Shown piece after piece: positions 44,470 to 52,027 of a stretch of DNA of 64,000 bases. Under the pieces are notes generated by a model. That model saw only the letters and a program-made list of their open reading frames with translations. It was not told the origin of the DNA and ran no database searches. The stretch comes from an uncultured Flavobacteriales bacterium. Its GTDB lineage: Bacteria; Bacteroidota; Bacteroidia; Flavobacteriales_G; Salibacteraceae. The number at the start of each line of letters is the position of its first letter. Position 1 is the stretch's first letter. Made by a program: the position numbers and the translations under genes. Where the stretch lies: assembly GCA_943788725.1 (NCBI GenBank), contig CALSRJ010000002.1, positions 310,001 to 374,000 on the forward strand, read 5' to 3'.

Positions 44470-45393
44470 CTAGAATGAACTCAGGTCCACTGGCTTGAGC
44501 ACTCCGAACCACTTCACCACCTTTTCTCCCAAACCAGGTGCATCCACATGGATGATGTACAACCCACTGGCGATGTTGATGTTGTTCTGGTTCTTCAGGT
44601 CCCAGTCTATGCTCGTGGAGGTAGCGTCGTCTTTGCGGTAGGTGCGCACCAAGGTGCCGTTTACCGTGAAAATATTGACCGTACAGGTCTGCGGCAGGTT
44701 GATGATCTTCACGAGCTGCTCCAATCGTTTCACCTCATAACTACTGTACGCGTAATACGGATTGGGTACAACGTTAATCTCGCTCAGCGCATCCTCTCCT
44801 ATACCGATGTCTATGGTCGGAGCCACCTTGTAGGTGTTGAAATGGTAAAGCGGCAAGCCTTGGTTGATCGTCTCTACCAGCTGTAGGTCACTACTCGAAT
44901 TCAAGGCTCCGTCAGCCACTGCCGTGAAGGCCTGTCCTTTAAAAAATTCTTGTGCCACGATGGTGGTATCTCCATTGCTCACGCTGTATTGGTCTACCTC
45001 TACACTTCCATCCGATAGGTAATACGACGATCCGGATGTGATTCCAGATGCAGAAACAGCATCCATTGAAGGTGAATAAGGTCGATAGGGTTTGGACGAA
45101 CGCAGCTTGATGGTCACATGGTTTTTCCCACTCGCCCCCCACATTTCGGCACCTTCCGCCAGGACTGGGTATCCTACCCATGCACCAGCGCGCATCACCG
45201 ACATGTAGCGTTGGTAATGAGCATTGTTCGGGTCAAACAAGGCAACCTGCGCTGTGCGATCAAAGCGCACAAGATTGCTGAATGAGAAATTTCCACCGTC
45301 GTAGGCGGGCATGAGCTGGGTTGGATCTTTCACGTTGGGCCCATCTTCTAAGTTTTCTCGAAACACATACACCATGTGCATGCCCCCAAAACG
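44470..45393 (-). pseudogene. C-terminal fragment of a large secreted protein, cut by IS copy 1
   Basis: About 308 codons remain. The protein reads out of the IS end: codons just inside the junction (RFGGMHMVYVF) continue into ENLEDGPNVKDPTQLMPAYDGG..., so the N-terminal part, including any signal peptide, is lost. The preserved end contains NVVPNPYYAYSSYE and DWDLKNQNNINIASGLYIIHVDAPG, a T9SS/FlgD-like C-terminal domain. An internal ATG at 45381 could in principle start translation, but without a signal peptide the product would not be exported. Confidence 0.8.
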
Positions 45394-45437
45394 TGTACGT
45401 CTTCAAAGATTTCGGACACAACGGGTTTAAAATTAAG

Positions 45438-46403
45438 TTAGATTTTGATCATTTCCAATCGATGATTTCTTCGTCTTTTTTGCATTGATTTTCGTTTGAT
45501 TCTTTTTCTTCTTTCCAAGATCTGATATTGCCTTCCCAGATAGACATCTTCAGGGGTGCAGTTTTGTAGTGATTCGTGGTATCTCTTGGTGTTGTAGTAT
45601 TCGACGAACTCAGCCATACGATACTCTAACTCCTGAGGCAAATAGTAGTGCTCGAGCTTTACCACATTTTTCATGGTTCTATGATACCGTTCGATTTTAC
45701 CTTGTGTTTGAGGATGGAACGGTCTTCCTCGCACATGTTTTATTTCTTTTTCCCCAAGGAACTTTTTGAGATCATCGCTCACATAACAAGGCCCATTGTC
45801 AGAGAGTAGGGTTGGCCGTTGTTTTCGGATCAGACCTGCCTTCCGTAACGCCTGGTTGATAGTACGCTCTACATCGTTCGTTCCCATTGAGTTACACAGC
45901 TCCCAGTGGACGATAAACCGGCTGAAGTCATCCAAAACAGTCGATAGGTAATACCATCCCCACCCCTGGATCTTCATGTAGGTGAAGTCGGTTTGCCACA
46001 TCTGATGTACCCGGGTGGTCTTATTGCTGAACTCCTTCTCAGCTGCCAGTAGAATATGTGCTGGAGAGGTGATCAGCCCCGCTCTTTTAAGGATGCGATA
46101 AACGCTGCTCTCTGAGATGAAGTGACCCGAGTGATCGGTCATGTGGGTAGCGATCTCGCGAGGCGAGAGATGGGTCAGTTCAAGAGCAGTCTCAATCACC
46201 TTGGCTTTGTACTCATCAGGAATACGGTTCCAGTAACTCGCCCTGGTCTGCTTTTCCAGAGGCTCTTCATTGAGGTACTTTTCATACCACCCATAGAAAG
46301 TGCTCCTGGCTATGCCAAGCTCCTGAAGGGTACGCTTGACCCCCAGTTCTGAACCATCCACCATACGGATGATCTCCATCTTCTCTTCCGGACTGTATCG
46401 CAT
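45438..46403 (-). CDS. IS3-family transposase OrfB (copy 1)
   Basis: 321 residues. N-terminal HTH_21-like helix-turn-helix, then an rve integrase core with the DDE triad: Asp in WQTDFTY, Asp in LSDNGPCY, and Glu in GKIERYH, the last pair separated by 35 residues (DD35E). C-terminus very basic. OrfB can start at its own ATG, but the frame is also joined to orfA by a -1 shift at an A8 run, giving an OrfAB transposase as in other IS3 elements. Confidence 0.95.
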   Translation of the reverse strand: MRYSPEEKMEIIRMVDGSELGVKRTLQELGIARSTFYGWYEKYLNEEPLEKQTRASYWNRIPDEYKAKVIETALELTHLSPREIATHMTDHSGHFISESSVYRILKRAGLITSPAHILLAAEKEFSNKTTRVHQMWQTDFTYMKIQGWGWYYLSTVLDDFSRFIVHWELCNSMGTNDVERTINQALRKAGLIRKQRPTLLSDNGPCYVSDDLKKFLGEKEIKHVRGRPFHPQTQGKIERYHRTMKNVVKLEHYYLPQELEYRMAEFVEYYNTKRYHESLQNCTPEDVYLGRQYQILERRKRIKRKSMQKRRRNHRLEMIKI

Positions 46404-46417
46404 ATACCTGTGAAAGT

Positions 46418-46765
46418 TTATTCGAGTCCAGTCAAGCTTTTTTTTAGCACCCGCTCTCGCAAGGTCAACTCTGCTACAACCTCCTTCAAGGCTGTATTCT
46501 CTTTGCGGAGACTATCGACCTCTTCGGTGTTGGCTTCCCGTAAGGTATCTCCTGACAAGCGTTGTTTACCAGCCTCTAAGAAGGTCTTACTCCACCGGTA
46601 GTACAACGCTTGAGCAATACCTTCTCTTCGACAGATCGCAGCAATGCTCTCCTCACCACGAAGACCTTCCAGCACGATAGCGATCTTCTCTTCGGATGAA
46701 AAGGTTCTGCGTGTTCTTCTTTTAATGTCCTTGATAATGGACTCGGACTTCTTCTTTGCTCCCAT
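46418..46765 (-). CDS. IS3-family OrfA (copy 1)
   Basis: 115 residues. HTH domain (FSSEEKIAIVLEGLRGEESIAAICRREGIAQALYYRWSKTFLEAG) followed by a leucine-zipper-like helix (EVDSLRKENTALKEVVAELTLRERVL). Near the end the codons CTA AAA AAA AGC form an A8 slippery run. A -1 shift there runs in frame (KLDWTRINFHRY) into OrfB. Confidence 0.93.
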   Translation of the reverse strand: MGAKKKSESIIKDIKRRTRRTFSSEEKIAIVLEGLRGEESIAAICRREGIAQALYYRWSKTFLEAGKQRLSGDTLREANTEEVDSLRKENTALKEVVAELTLRERVLKKSLTGLE

Positions 46766-46988
46766 AACAACTAAGTTTTAAAAGCTCTAGCTCAAAAGAC
46801 TAAAACTATGATTAAGAATTTACTAAGTTGTGTCCGAATTGTGCTGACGGGTTACAATCAATAATAATTCTATCTCCTTAATTCAAAATGTTAATCCGGA
46901 TTTAGATTTATAAAGTATTAGGCGAAAGTGAATAAAGAACTTAACATAAGAAAATGTTGACAAAATTTGAAATATAAAAAGCACGATG

Positions 46989-47119
46989 CCCCAACATTGT
47001 ATAAGAGCAATAGCGGGTGAAGCTCTAAGTTCAATGTCTTTACATTTAATAAACCTTTGTGGTGGCGGACAGGTAATCGCCTTGAAATCCGCTACTGCTC
47101 TTAAACTTAACCGTTGTGT
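46989..47119 (+). repeat. attC-like site A
   Basis: 131 bp. R''-like core CCCCAAC (46989-46995) and R'-like core GTTGTGT (47113-47119) enclose arms TAAGAGCAATAGCGG (47002-47016) and its near-complement at 47089-47103 (14 of 15 pairs). The variable centre is ~70 bp. GTTGTGT is the exact complement of the R'' core of site B. The rest of 46857-47219 shows no gene. Confidence 0.6.
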
Positions 47120-47219
47120 GTAATGCAATAAAAAAAATCACATATTTGACAGACTTAAAAAAAGGAGAAAGCCGAAAATCCAATAAAAATAGAGTAGGCA
47201 TAAACAAAAATCAATAATT

Positions 47220-47432
47220 ATGGCAGAACAAAAACAAGTAAAATCAAAAACCACCATGATTTTAATAAGTCTCTTTCTTGGTGGACTTGGAATTCACCGT
47301 TTAATGATGGGCTATTCCAATTGGTGGCTAATGCTTATTACTGGAGGCGGCTGTGGAATATGGACATTAGTCGATTTCATTAGAATAATTACAGGAAGCA
47401 TGAAAATGGCTGACGGTCGAGACTTAGTATGA
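47220..47432 (+). CDS. TM2-domain membrane protein
   Basis: 70 residues. Two membrane helices in the TM2 pattern: ILISLFLGGLGIHRLMMGY, then GGGCGIWTLVDFIRIITGS. First gene of the putative cassette that opens at site A, in the same orientation as the site. Function of TM2 proteins unknown. Its neighbour is a longer paralogue. Confidence 0.85.
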   Translation: MAEQKQVKSKTTMILISLFLGGLGIHRLMMGYSNWWLMLITGGGCGIWTLVDFIRIITGSMKMADGRDLV

Positions 47433-47439
47433 GTAACCT

Positions 47440-47479
47440 AAGGAAGGGAATGGATAATCATAAAACCATTCTCTTCCTT
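47440..47479 (+). terminator. hairpin between the two TM2 genes
   Basis: AAGGAAGGGAATGG (47440-47453) pairs with CCATTCTCTTCCTT (47466-47479), 13 of 14 positions, followed by TAATTT. It may terminate or attenuate transcription between the genes. Confidence 0.4.
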
Positions 47480-47492
47480 TAATTTAAGGATT

Positions 47493-47825
47493 ATGAAACA
47501 GGATAACGAAAAATTTTGCCAAGAATGTGGCGAAATCATTAACATTAAATCTGAAATATGCCCTAAATGTGGAGTAAGACAGCCGTCTTCTTCTATTAAA
47601 ACTGATGAGCAAAAATCAAAGGAAAACAAGTGGTTAATGACACTCTTACTTTGTTGGTTTTTAGGTGTCTTTGGAATACATCGTTTTTATACTGGGCATA
47701 CGGGAATTGGTGTAGTCCAGCTCCTGACATTAGGGGGATGCGGTATATGGACACTAATTGACTTCATCATCATAATTATTGGCAACTATAAAGATGCGGA
47801 TGGAAACCCAATCAAGAATGATTAG
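47493..47825 (+). CDS. zinc-ribbon TM2-domain membrane protein
   Basis: 110 residues. An N-terminal zinc ribbon (CQECGEIINIKSEICPKCG, two CxxC pairs) precedes a TM2 domain (LCWFLGVFGIHRFYTGHTGIGVVQLLTLGGCGIWTLIDFI). It overlaps the DUF2752 gene by 8 bp. TM2 and DUF2752 often sit together in Bacteroidota. Membrane role unknown. Confidence 0.88.
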   Translation: MKQDNEKFCQECGEIINIKSEICPKCGVRQPSSSIKTDEQKSKENKWLMTLLLCWFLGVFGIHRFYTGHTGIGVVQLLTLGGCGIWTLIDFIIIIIGNYKDADGNPIKND

Positions 47826-48150
47826 CTCATTTTGGCTGACTATACGGTACATTATATGCCATAAAATAATAAGTGGTATAGCCTTGTATTTCGTTGTTTC
47901 AGTGACATTAAAAGTGCTGTTTTCCATTGACATATTGATTCCTTGTTTATGGAAGTCGTTATTTCACTTTGATTGCCCTGGTTGTGGCTTGACAACTGCC
48001 TTTATGAAAGTTTTGACTCTTGATTTTAATGAGGCATATCAGACGAATTCGTTAATTTTTATCTTGCTACCATTTGGACTTTTTTACGTGTATTCAGACA
48101 TAGGAAAATTTAAACGACAAGAAAATGCACATACACACAACACACGCTAA
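47818..48150 (+). CDS. DUF2752 membrane protein
   Basis: 110 residues from the ATG at 47818 (a longer frame from 47779 is unlikely). The DUF2752 hallmark CPGCGLTTAF is present, between two or three membrane helices. Its last codons and stop lie inside the left arm of attC-like site B, as is common for integron cassette genes. Confidence 0.87.
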   Translation: MISSFWLTIRYIICHKIISGIALYFVVSVTLKVLFSIDILIPCLWKSLFHFDCPGCGLTTAFMKVLTLDFNEAYQTNSLIFILLPFGLFYVYSDIGKFKRQENAHTHNTR

Positions 48151-48204
48151 AAATACATAGCCACCCTTTGGGATGGCAACGTTTTTTAGCCTGAACCGTT
48201 ATGA
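48135..48204 (+). repeat. attC-like site B
   Basis: 70 bp. R'' core ACACAAC (48135-48141), arm GCTAAAAATACATAGCCACCC (48146-48166, 21 nt) against its near-complement at 48171-48190, R' core GTTATGA (48198-48204). Short loop, unlike the longer sites A, C and D. R'' is the exact complement of the R' of site A. Confidence 0.55.
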
Positions 48205-48387
48205 GCCATTGCTTAATGCATTGAAGATCCTTCCGCATAAGCCTCTAGATTCTTCTATGATCAGGCTTTAATTCCGCTACTCACAAGGCCGCCATAGGCT
48301 AACACACTTGCTCAACTCCATGGCCGCACTATCACCGCTTGCTAACGCGCACTCCAACGCCTCGCGGAATGGGAAAAAATAAACGGC
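48205..48387 (+). other. gene-less putative cassette between sites B and C
   Basis: 183 bp bounded by the R' of site B and the R'' of site C. No credible ORF in the cassette orientation. It contains two GCTAAC half-sites (near 48298 and 48341) that may be decayed attC pieces. Confidence 0.4.
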
Positions 48388-48516
48388 ACATAACAAACGA
48401 CTATGGCACATGGCTAAATGCTTTGCCTCAAATCACTACTTTAGTTCGAATCACTCTCTGGCCTGATATATGTGCTTCGATTCAAAAGCCACGTACCATA
48501 GCCGAGAACGTTAGGC
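48388..48516 (+). repeat. attC-like site C
   Basis: 129 bp. R'' core ACATAAC (48388-48394), arm CTATGGCACATGGCT (48401-48415) against AGCCACGTACCATAG (48487-48501), 13 of 15 pairs, R' core GTTAGGC (48510-48516), which fits the attC consensus GTTRRRY. The start (TAACAAACG) resembles that of Vibrio cassette repeats. Confidence 0.65.
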
Positions 48517-48688
48517 GCAATGTAATCTACGGCACTAATCCGTGGATTTAATATTCAAATTCAGCTTCCTCTTCCACTCCTCCATTTCGCTTGAAATTTA
48601 TCCTCGCTCTTGGCCTGCCTGCTAACACACATTCGCTGCTGCGGCTGAGTGATTCTACGGTCGGCAAAACGCGAAACTGAATCACTGC
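48517..48688 (+). other. gene-less putative cassette between sites C and D
   Basis: 172 bp without a supported gene. It contains a hairpin AGTGATTC...GAATCACT (about 48648-48686) and a GCTAACACAC half-site near 48620. The bounding cores GTTAGGC and GCCTAAC are exact complements. Confidence 0.4.
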
Positions 48689-48798
48689 GCCTAACATAGG
48701 CTATAGCACATTCCGCGTTCTCTTCGATTTCCTACTTTTAAAAACAAATTAGGTCTCGGATCTCGGTGCTACACGTGCCATAGCCCTGACCGTTGGGG
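48689..48798 (+). repeat. attC-like site D
   Basis: 110 bp. R'' core GCCTAAC (48689-48695), fitting RYYYAAC and exactly complementary to the R' of site C. Arms GGCTATAGCACAT (48699-48711) and ACGTGCCATAGCC (48773-48785) pair at 11 of 13 positions. R' core GTTGGGG (48792-48798). The antitoxin ATG follows 34 bp later. Confidence 0.6.
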
Positions 48799-48832
48799 CT
48801 AATCTAAAAAGGCAATTAAGTATCTTTGATAC

Positions 48833-49063
48833 ATGGCGACAATTAAACTTCGAGTCAGCGACAAAGTCCTAGACAAAGTCATGTGGCTTTTACATCAGTT
48901 CAAAGCTGAGGATGTGGAAGTTATTGAAGAGGATGTCTTCGAGGCTAACAAACTCTACGTGCATGGAGAGTATGACCGCATGAAGAACGGCCAGTCAAAG
49001 GCCTATTCCATTAAGGAAGCTGATGAGATTTTAGAGAAGACTATTCGTCGCTATGAAAATTGA
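48833..49063 (+). CDS. antitoxin of a type II toxin-antitoxin pair
   Basis: 76 residues. Small acidic protein (VMWLLHQFKAEDVEVIEEDVFEANK ... YSIKEADEILEKTIRRYEN) of a kind found upstream of RelE/ParE toxins in Bacteroidota. It overlaps the toxin ORF by 11 bp, the usual arrangement. It starts 34 bp after attC-like site D, so the pair looks like a cassette. With the toxin broken it is probably an orphan. Confidence 0.72.
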   Translation: MATIKLRVSDKVLDKVMWLLHQFKAEDVEVIEEDVFEANKLYVHGEYDRMKNGQSKAYSIKEADEILEKTIRRYEN

Positions 49064-49190
49064 GCTAAGGGAAGGCTTCCTTCAAAAATTAGAAGATCAG
49101 GTTGATTTCATAGCACAGGACAAGCCTAGAGCGACACGCAAGTTTAAAAACGACATCCTCAAACTCTGTAAGAAGCTATCAGATCACCCA
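49053..49190 (+). pseudogene. RelE/ParE-family toxin, truncated by IS copy 2
   Basis: Only the first 46 codons remain (MKIELREGFLQKLEDQ VDFIAQDK...). The family is about 95 residues. The pattern LEDQVDFIAQDKPRATRKFKNDILK is typical of the N-terminal half. IS copy 2 begins exactly at a codon boundary, and an extra 15 codons read into the IS end before a stop. The missing half is not at the other end of the IS. Confidence 0.85.
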
Positions 49191-49234
49191 TGTACGTCTT
49201 CAAAGATTTCGGACACAACGGGTTTAAAATTAAG

Positions 49235-50200
49235 TTAGATTTTGATCATTTCCAATCGATGATTTCTTCGTCTTTTTTGCATTGATTTTCGTTTGATTCT
49301 TTTTCTTCTTTCCAAGATCTGATATTGCCTTCCCAGATAGACATCTTCAGGGGTGCAGTTTTGTAGTGATTCGTGGTATCTCTTGGTGTTGTAGTATTCG
49401 ACGAACTCAGCCATACGATACTCTAACTCCTGAGGCAAATAGTAGTGCTCGAGCTTTACCACATTTTTCATGGTTCTATGATACCGTTCGATTTTACCTT
49501 GTGTTTGAGGATGGAACGGTCTTCCTCGCACATGTTTTATTTCTTGTTCCCCAAGGAACTTTTTGAGATCATCGCTCACATAACAAGGCCCATTGTCAGA
49601 GAGTAGGGTTGGCCGTTGTTTTCGGATCAGACCTGCCTTCCGTAACGCCTGGTTGATAGTACGCTCTACATCGTTCGTTCCCATTGAGTTACACAGCTCC
49701 CAGTGGACGATAAACCGGCTGAAGTCATCCAAAACAGTCGATAGGTAATACCATCCCCACCCCTGGATCTTCATGTAGGTGAAGTCGGTTTGCCACATCT
49801 GATGTACCCGGGTGGTCTTATTGCTGAACTCCTTCTCAGCTGCCAGTAGAATATGTGCTGGAGAGGTGATCAGCCCCGCTCTTTTAAGGATGCGATAAAC
49901 GCTGCTCTCTGAGATGAAGTGACCCGAGTGATCGGTCATGTGGGTAGCGATCTCGCGAGGCGAGAGATGGGTCAGTTCAAGAGCAGTCTCAATCACCTTG
50001 GCTTTGTACTCATCAGGAATACGGTTCCAGTAACTCGCCCTGGTCTGCTTTTCCAGAGGCTCTTCATTGAGGTACTTTTCATACCACCCATAGAAAGTGC
50101 TCCTGGCTATGCCAAGCTCCTGAAGGGTACGCTTGACCCCCAGTTCTGAACCATCCACCATACGGATGATCTCCATCTTCTCTTCCGGACTGTATCGCAT
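49235..50200 (-). CDS. IS3-family transposase OrfB (copy 2)
   Basis: 321 residues. The same DD35E transposase as in copies 1 and 3, with one conservative change (Lys to Gln in GEKEIKH). Frame and stop intact, so it may be active. Confidence 0.95.
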   Translation of the reverse strand: MRYSPEEKMEIIRMVDGSELGVKRTLQELGIARSTFYGWYEKYLNEEPLEKQTRASYWNRIPDEYKAKVIETALELTHLSPREIATHMTDHSGHFISESSVYRILKRAGLITSPAHILLAAEKEFSNKTTRVHQMWQTDFTYMKIQGWGWYYLSTVLDDFSRFIVHWELCNSMGTNDVERTINQALRKAGLIRKQRPTLLSDNGPCYVSDDLKKFLGEQEIKHVRGRPFHPQTQGKIERYHRTMKNVVKLEHYYLPQELEYRMAEFVEYYNTKRYHESLQNCTPEDVYLGRQYQILERRKRIKRKSMQKRRRNHRLEMIKI

Positions 50201-50214
50201 ATACCTGTGAAAGT

Positions 50215-50562
50215 TTATTCGAGTCCAGTCAAGCTTTTTTTTAGCACCCGCTCTCGCAAGGTCAACTCTGCTACAACCTCCTTCAAGGCTGTATTCTCTT
50301 TGCGGAGACTATCGACCTCTTCGGTGTTGGCTTCCCGTAAGGTATCTCCTGACAAGCGTTGTTTACCAGCCTCTAAGAAGGTCTTACTCCACCGGTAGTA
50401 CAACGCTTGAGCAATACCTTCTCTTCGACAGATCGCAGCAATGCTCTCCTCACCACGAAGACCTTCCAGCACGATGGCGATCTTCTCTTCGGATGAAAAG
50501 GCTCTGCGTGTTCTTCTTTTAATGTCCTTGATAATGGACTCGGACTTCTTCTTTGCTCCCAT
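50215..50562 (-). CDS. IS3-family OrfA (copy 2)
   Basis: 115 residues, identical to copy 3. HTH plus zipper helix, with the A8 slippery run near the end. Confidence 0.93.
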   Translation of the reverse strand: MGAKKKSESIIKDIKRRTRRAFSSEEKIAIVLEGLRGEESIAAICRREGIAQALYYRWSKTFLEAGKQRLSGDTLREANTEEVDSLRKENTALKEVVAELTLRERVLKKSLTGLE

Positions 50563-50652
50563 AACAACTAAGTTTTAAAAGCTCTAGCCAAAAGACTAAA
50601 ACTATGATTAAGAATTTACTAAGTTGTGTCCGAATTGTGCTGACGGGTTACA

Positions 50653-50769
50653 ACCTTTGGGCTTGTAATACAACCCTGATCGGTGCACCGAAAGTGCTTT
50701 ACTTTGCTTCACAACACTGAGTTTTGAATGACCCTTGCGTATCATCTTTCTTCGTTCTGCTAATGGTCT
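50653..50769 (-). pseudogene. 5' fragment of orfB of a second IS3 element
   Basis: 39 codons in the -1 frame after orfA (ERRKMIRKGHSKLSVVKQ ... SGLYYKPKG), the N-terminus of an IS3 OrfB (the SRSSLYYRPxG motif). Truncated by the right end of IS copy 2. Confidence 0.8.
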
Positions 50770-51044
50770 TAGCGCAAGGCTTCTTTTAAAAAATCATTCT
50801 CGATTTTAAGCTCACCTATCGTCTTGAGCAAGCGATCCTTCTCTTTCTCAGCTTCACTTTTCTTGTCCTTTTTTCCAGACTCAAAAACGTCACTAGCGCT
50901 TTCTAAAAAATCCTTCTTCCATGCGCTAATTTGAGTAGGTTGAAGCTCATACTTTTGAGCTAGTTCAGCTAAACTACTTCGCTCTTTGATTGCCTCTAGT
51001 ACCACTTTGGTCTTGAAGCTCGATGTGAATTTTCTTCGTGTCAT
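50769..51044 (-). CDS. IS3-type OrfA of the truncated element
   Basis: 91 residues. HTH_Tnp_1 domain (FTSSFKTKVVLEAIKERSSLAELAQKYELQPTQISAWKKDFLE) and a coiled tail ending DFLKEALR. Near its end TTTTTTAAAAG includes the slippery heptamer T TTA AAA. The orfB partner is only a fragment, so the element cannot move by itself. Confidence 0.88.
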   Translation of the reverse strand: MTRRKFTSSFKTKVVLEAIKERSSLAELAQKYELQPTQISAWKKDFLESASDVFESGKKDKKSEAEKEKDRLLKTIGELKIENDFLKEALR

Positions 51045-51190
51045 ATTACAGTAAATTTATTCATTAAACTTACTGTCCGAATTCTTGGGGTATCTACAGC
51101 GAATTGAACTGGGACGGACGTATTAGACTTTTTCTTTATACCAATGAGTTTTGAGAAGGATAAAATAGTCCCGACCAATCAAGGTCGAGG

Positions 51191-51991
51191 CTAGCGCAAA
51201 TTATATAACCACTCATCAACGATAAAATCATAATTCGATTCGAGCCAGGCGTCAGGCATGCACCACATAATTTGATATCCAGTTCTAGTAGAAATATCCT
51301 TGAGAGTTGTACCATATGTAAAAATGGATTCTCCTCTTTCAGCGTTTTGAGGAACAATGAAAGACGCTGTCTGAGTAGTGCTGTTTGTTTGACAGATTAT
51401 GACTTTCCAGAAAGAACTAGGAACCCGATGTGATTCGTCACAATTCGGGAGAGCATCCATAGCCTCTTCAAATACAGCCCCACAAAACACATAGGTGTAA
51501 TCACAATAGGAAACTAGGCTTCTTTCTGTGTCTTCTAAGGTCTTCCAAGGCCCTCGATTCATGCTTGATTTTTGAGGAGCGATGTTAGATAAGTAGTTCA
51601 GCTCATAGTATGAGCTTGGGCCATCTAATGAAGCTAATGGCGCCAGATGACCTCTATCATATCCAAAGCCTTCGTACGCGCCTTTATAATCATCTGGAGT
51701 CGGCTCTAGTGTCTCGCTGTCATTAAGCATTGGGTCGGCTTTCCAGTTTCTTGGCCTATCGGCTCCAGACATAAGCGCAGAGTCAATTCTGTACGCTACC
51801 CAGTTCGCGAATTTGGTTGAAGAGTTGTTGGACAAGGCATACAGCTCCCTAACTATAATCTTACTGGAATCGCCTTCTTTGAAAGGAACACAACCGTTGA
51901 ATATCGGTGAAGCTTGATTTGATTGTTGAGCAAAGAGTTCAGAAGGACTCATGATGAAAAGCAGGAAAAGTGTAACGGTCAGTTTAAGCAT
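51191..51991 (-). CDS. secreted DNA/RNA non-specific endonuclease
   Basis: 266 residues with a signal peptide (MLKLTVTLFLLFIMSPSELFAQ). NUC1/EndoG fold: the motif YDRGHLAPLASL contains the catalytic DRGH, and NYLSNIAPQKSSMNRGPWKTLED contains the metal-binding Asn and the downstream part. It cleaves nucleic acids outside the cytoplasm. The divergent small secreted ORF 36 bp upstream is truncated by an IS remnant. Confidence 0.9.
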   Translation of the reverse strand: MLKLTVTLFLLFIMSPSELFAQQSNQASPIFNGCVPFKEGDSSKIIVRELYALSNNSSTKFANWVAYRIDSALMSGADRPRNWKADPMLNDSETLEPTPDDYKGAYEGFGYDRGHLAPLASLDGPSSYYELNYLSNIAPQKSSMNRGPWKTLEDTERSLVSYCDYTYVFCGAVFEEAMDALPNCDESHRVPSSFWKVIICQTNSTTQTASFIVPQNAERGESIFTYGTTLKDISTRTGYQIMWCMPDAWLESNYDFIVDEWLYNLR

Positions 51992-52027
51992 GTGTTCTAC
52001 GTTTGGAAGACATCAAATTAAGCCGAT

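Larger units (their letters stand above)
45394..46856 (-). mobile_element. IS3-family insertion sequence, copy 1
   Basis: 1463 bp. Ends TGTACGTC... and ...GGGTTACA share the inner inverted repeat TTCGGACACAAC. Encodes orfA and orfB. It differs from copies 2 and 3 by a Thr for Ala in OrfA (RRTRRTF) and a one-base length difference before orfA. Flanks are AAAACG on the left and ATCAAT on the right: no matching target duplication. Confidence 0.95.
49191..50652 (-). mobile_element. IS3-family insertion sequence, copy 2
   Basis: 1462 bp, nearly identical to copies 1 and 3 (OrfB has Gln for Lys in GEQEIKH). It joins the toxin gene on the left to the orfB of a different IS3 element on the right. 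Flanks CACCCA and ACCTTT show no matching target duplication. Confidence 0.95.
50653..51098 (-). mobile_element. fragment of a second IS3 element
   Basis: 446 bp. The left end TGTAGATACCCC lies at 51098, typical of IS3. It keeps orfA and the first 39 codons of orfB, and the rest is replaced by IS copy 2. Confidence 0.8.

Noticed and set aside
46989-47119. Site A as a simple transcription terminator
   Set aside because: The arms are separated by about 70 bp and no T run follows directly. The core pairing with site B argues for attC.
48339-48551. 70-codon + strand frame
   Set aside because: It runs through attC-like site C and has no signal of coding.
46989-48798. CRISPR array
   Set aside because: The repeats are palindromes with differing cores and lengths, not identical direct repeats with constant spacers; no cas genes.
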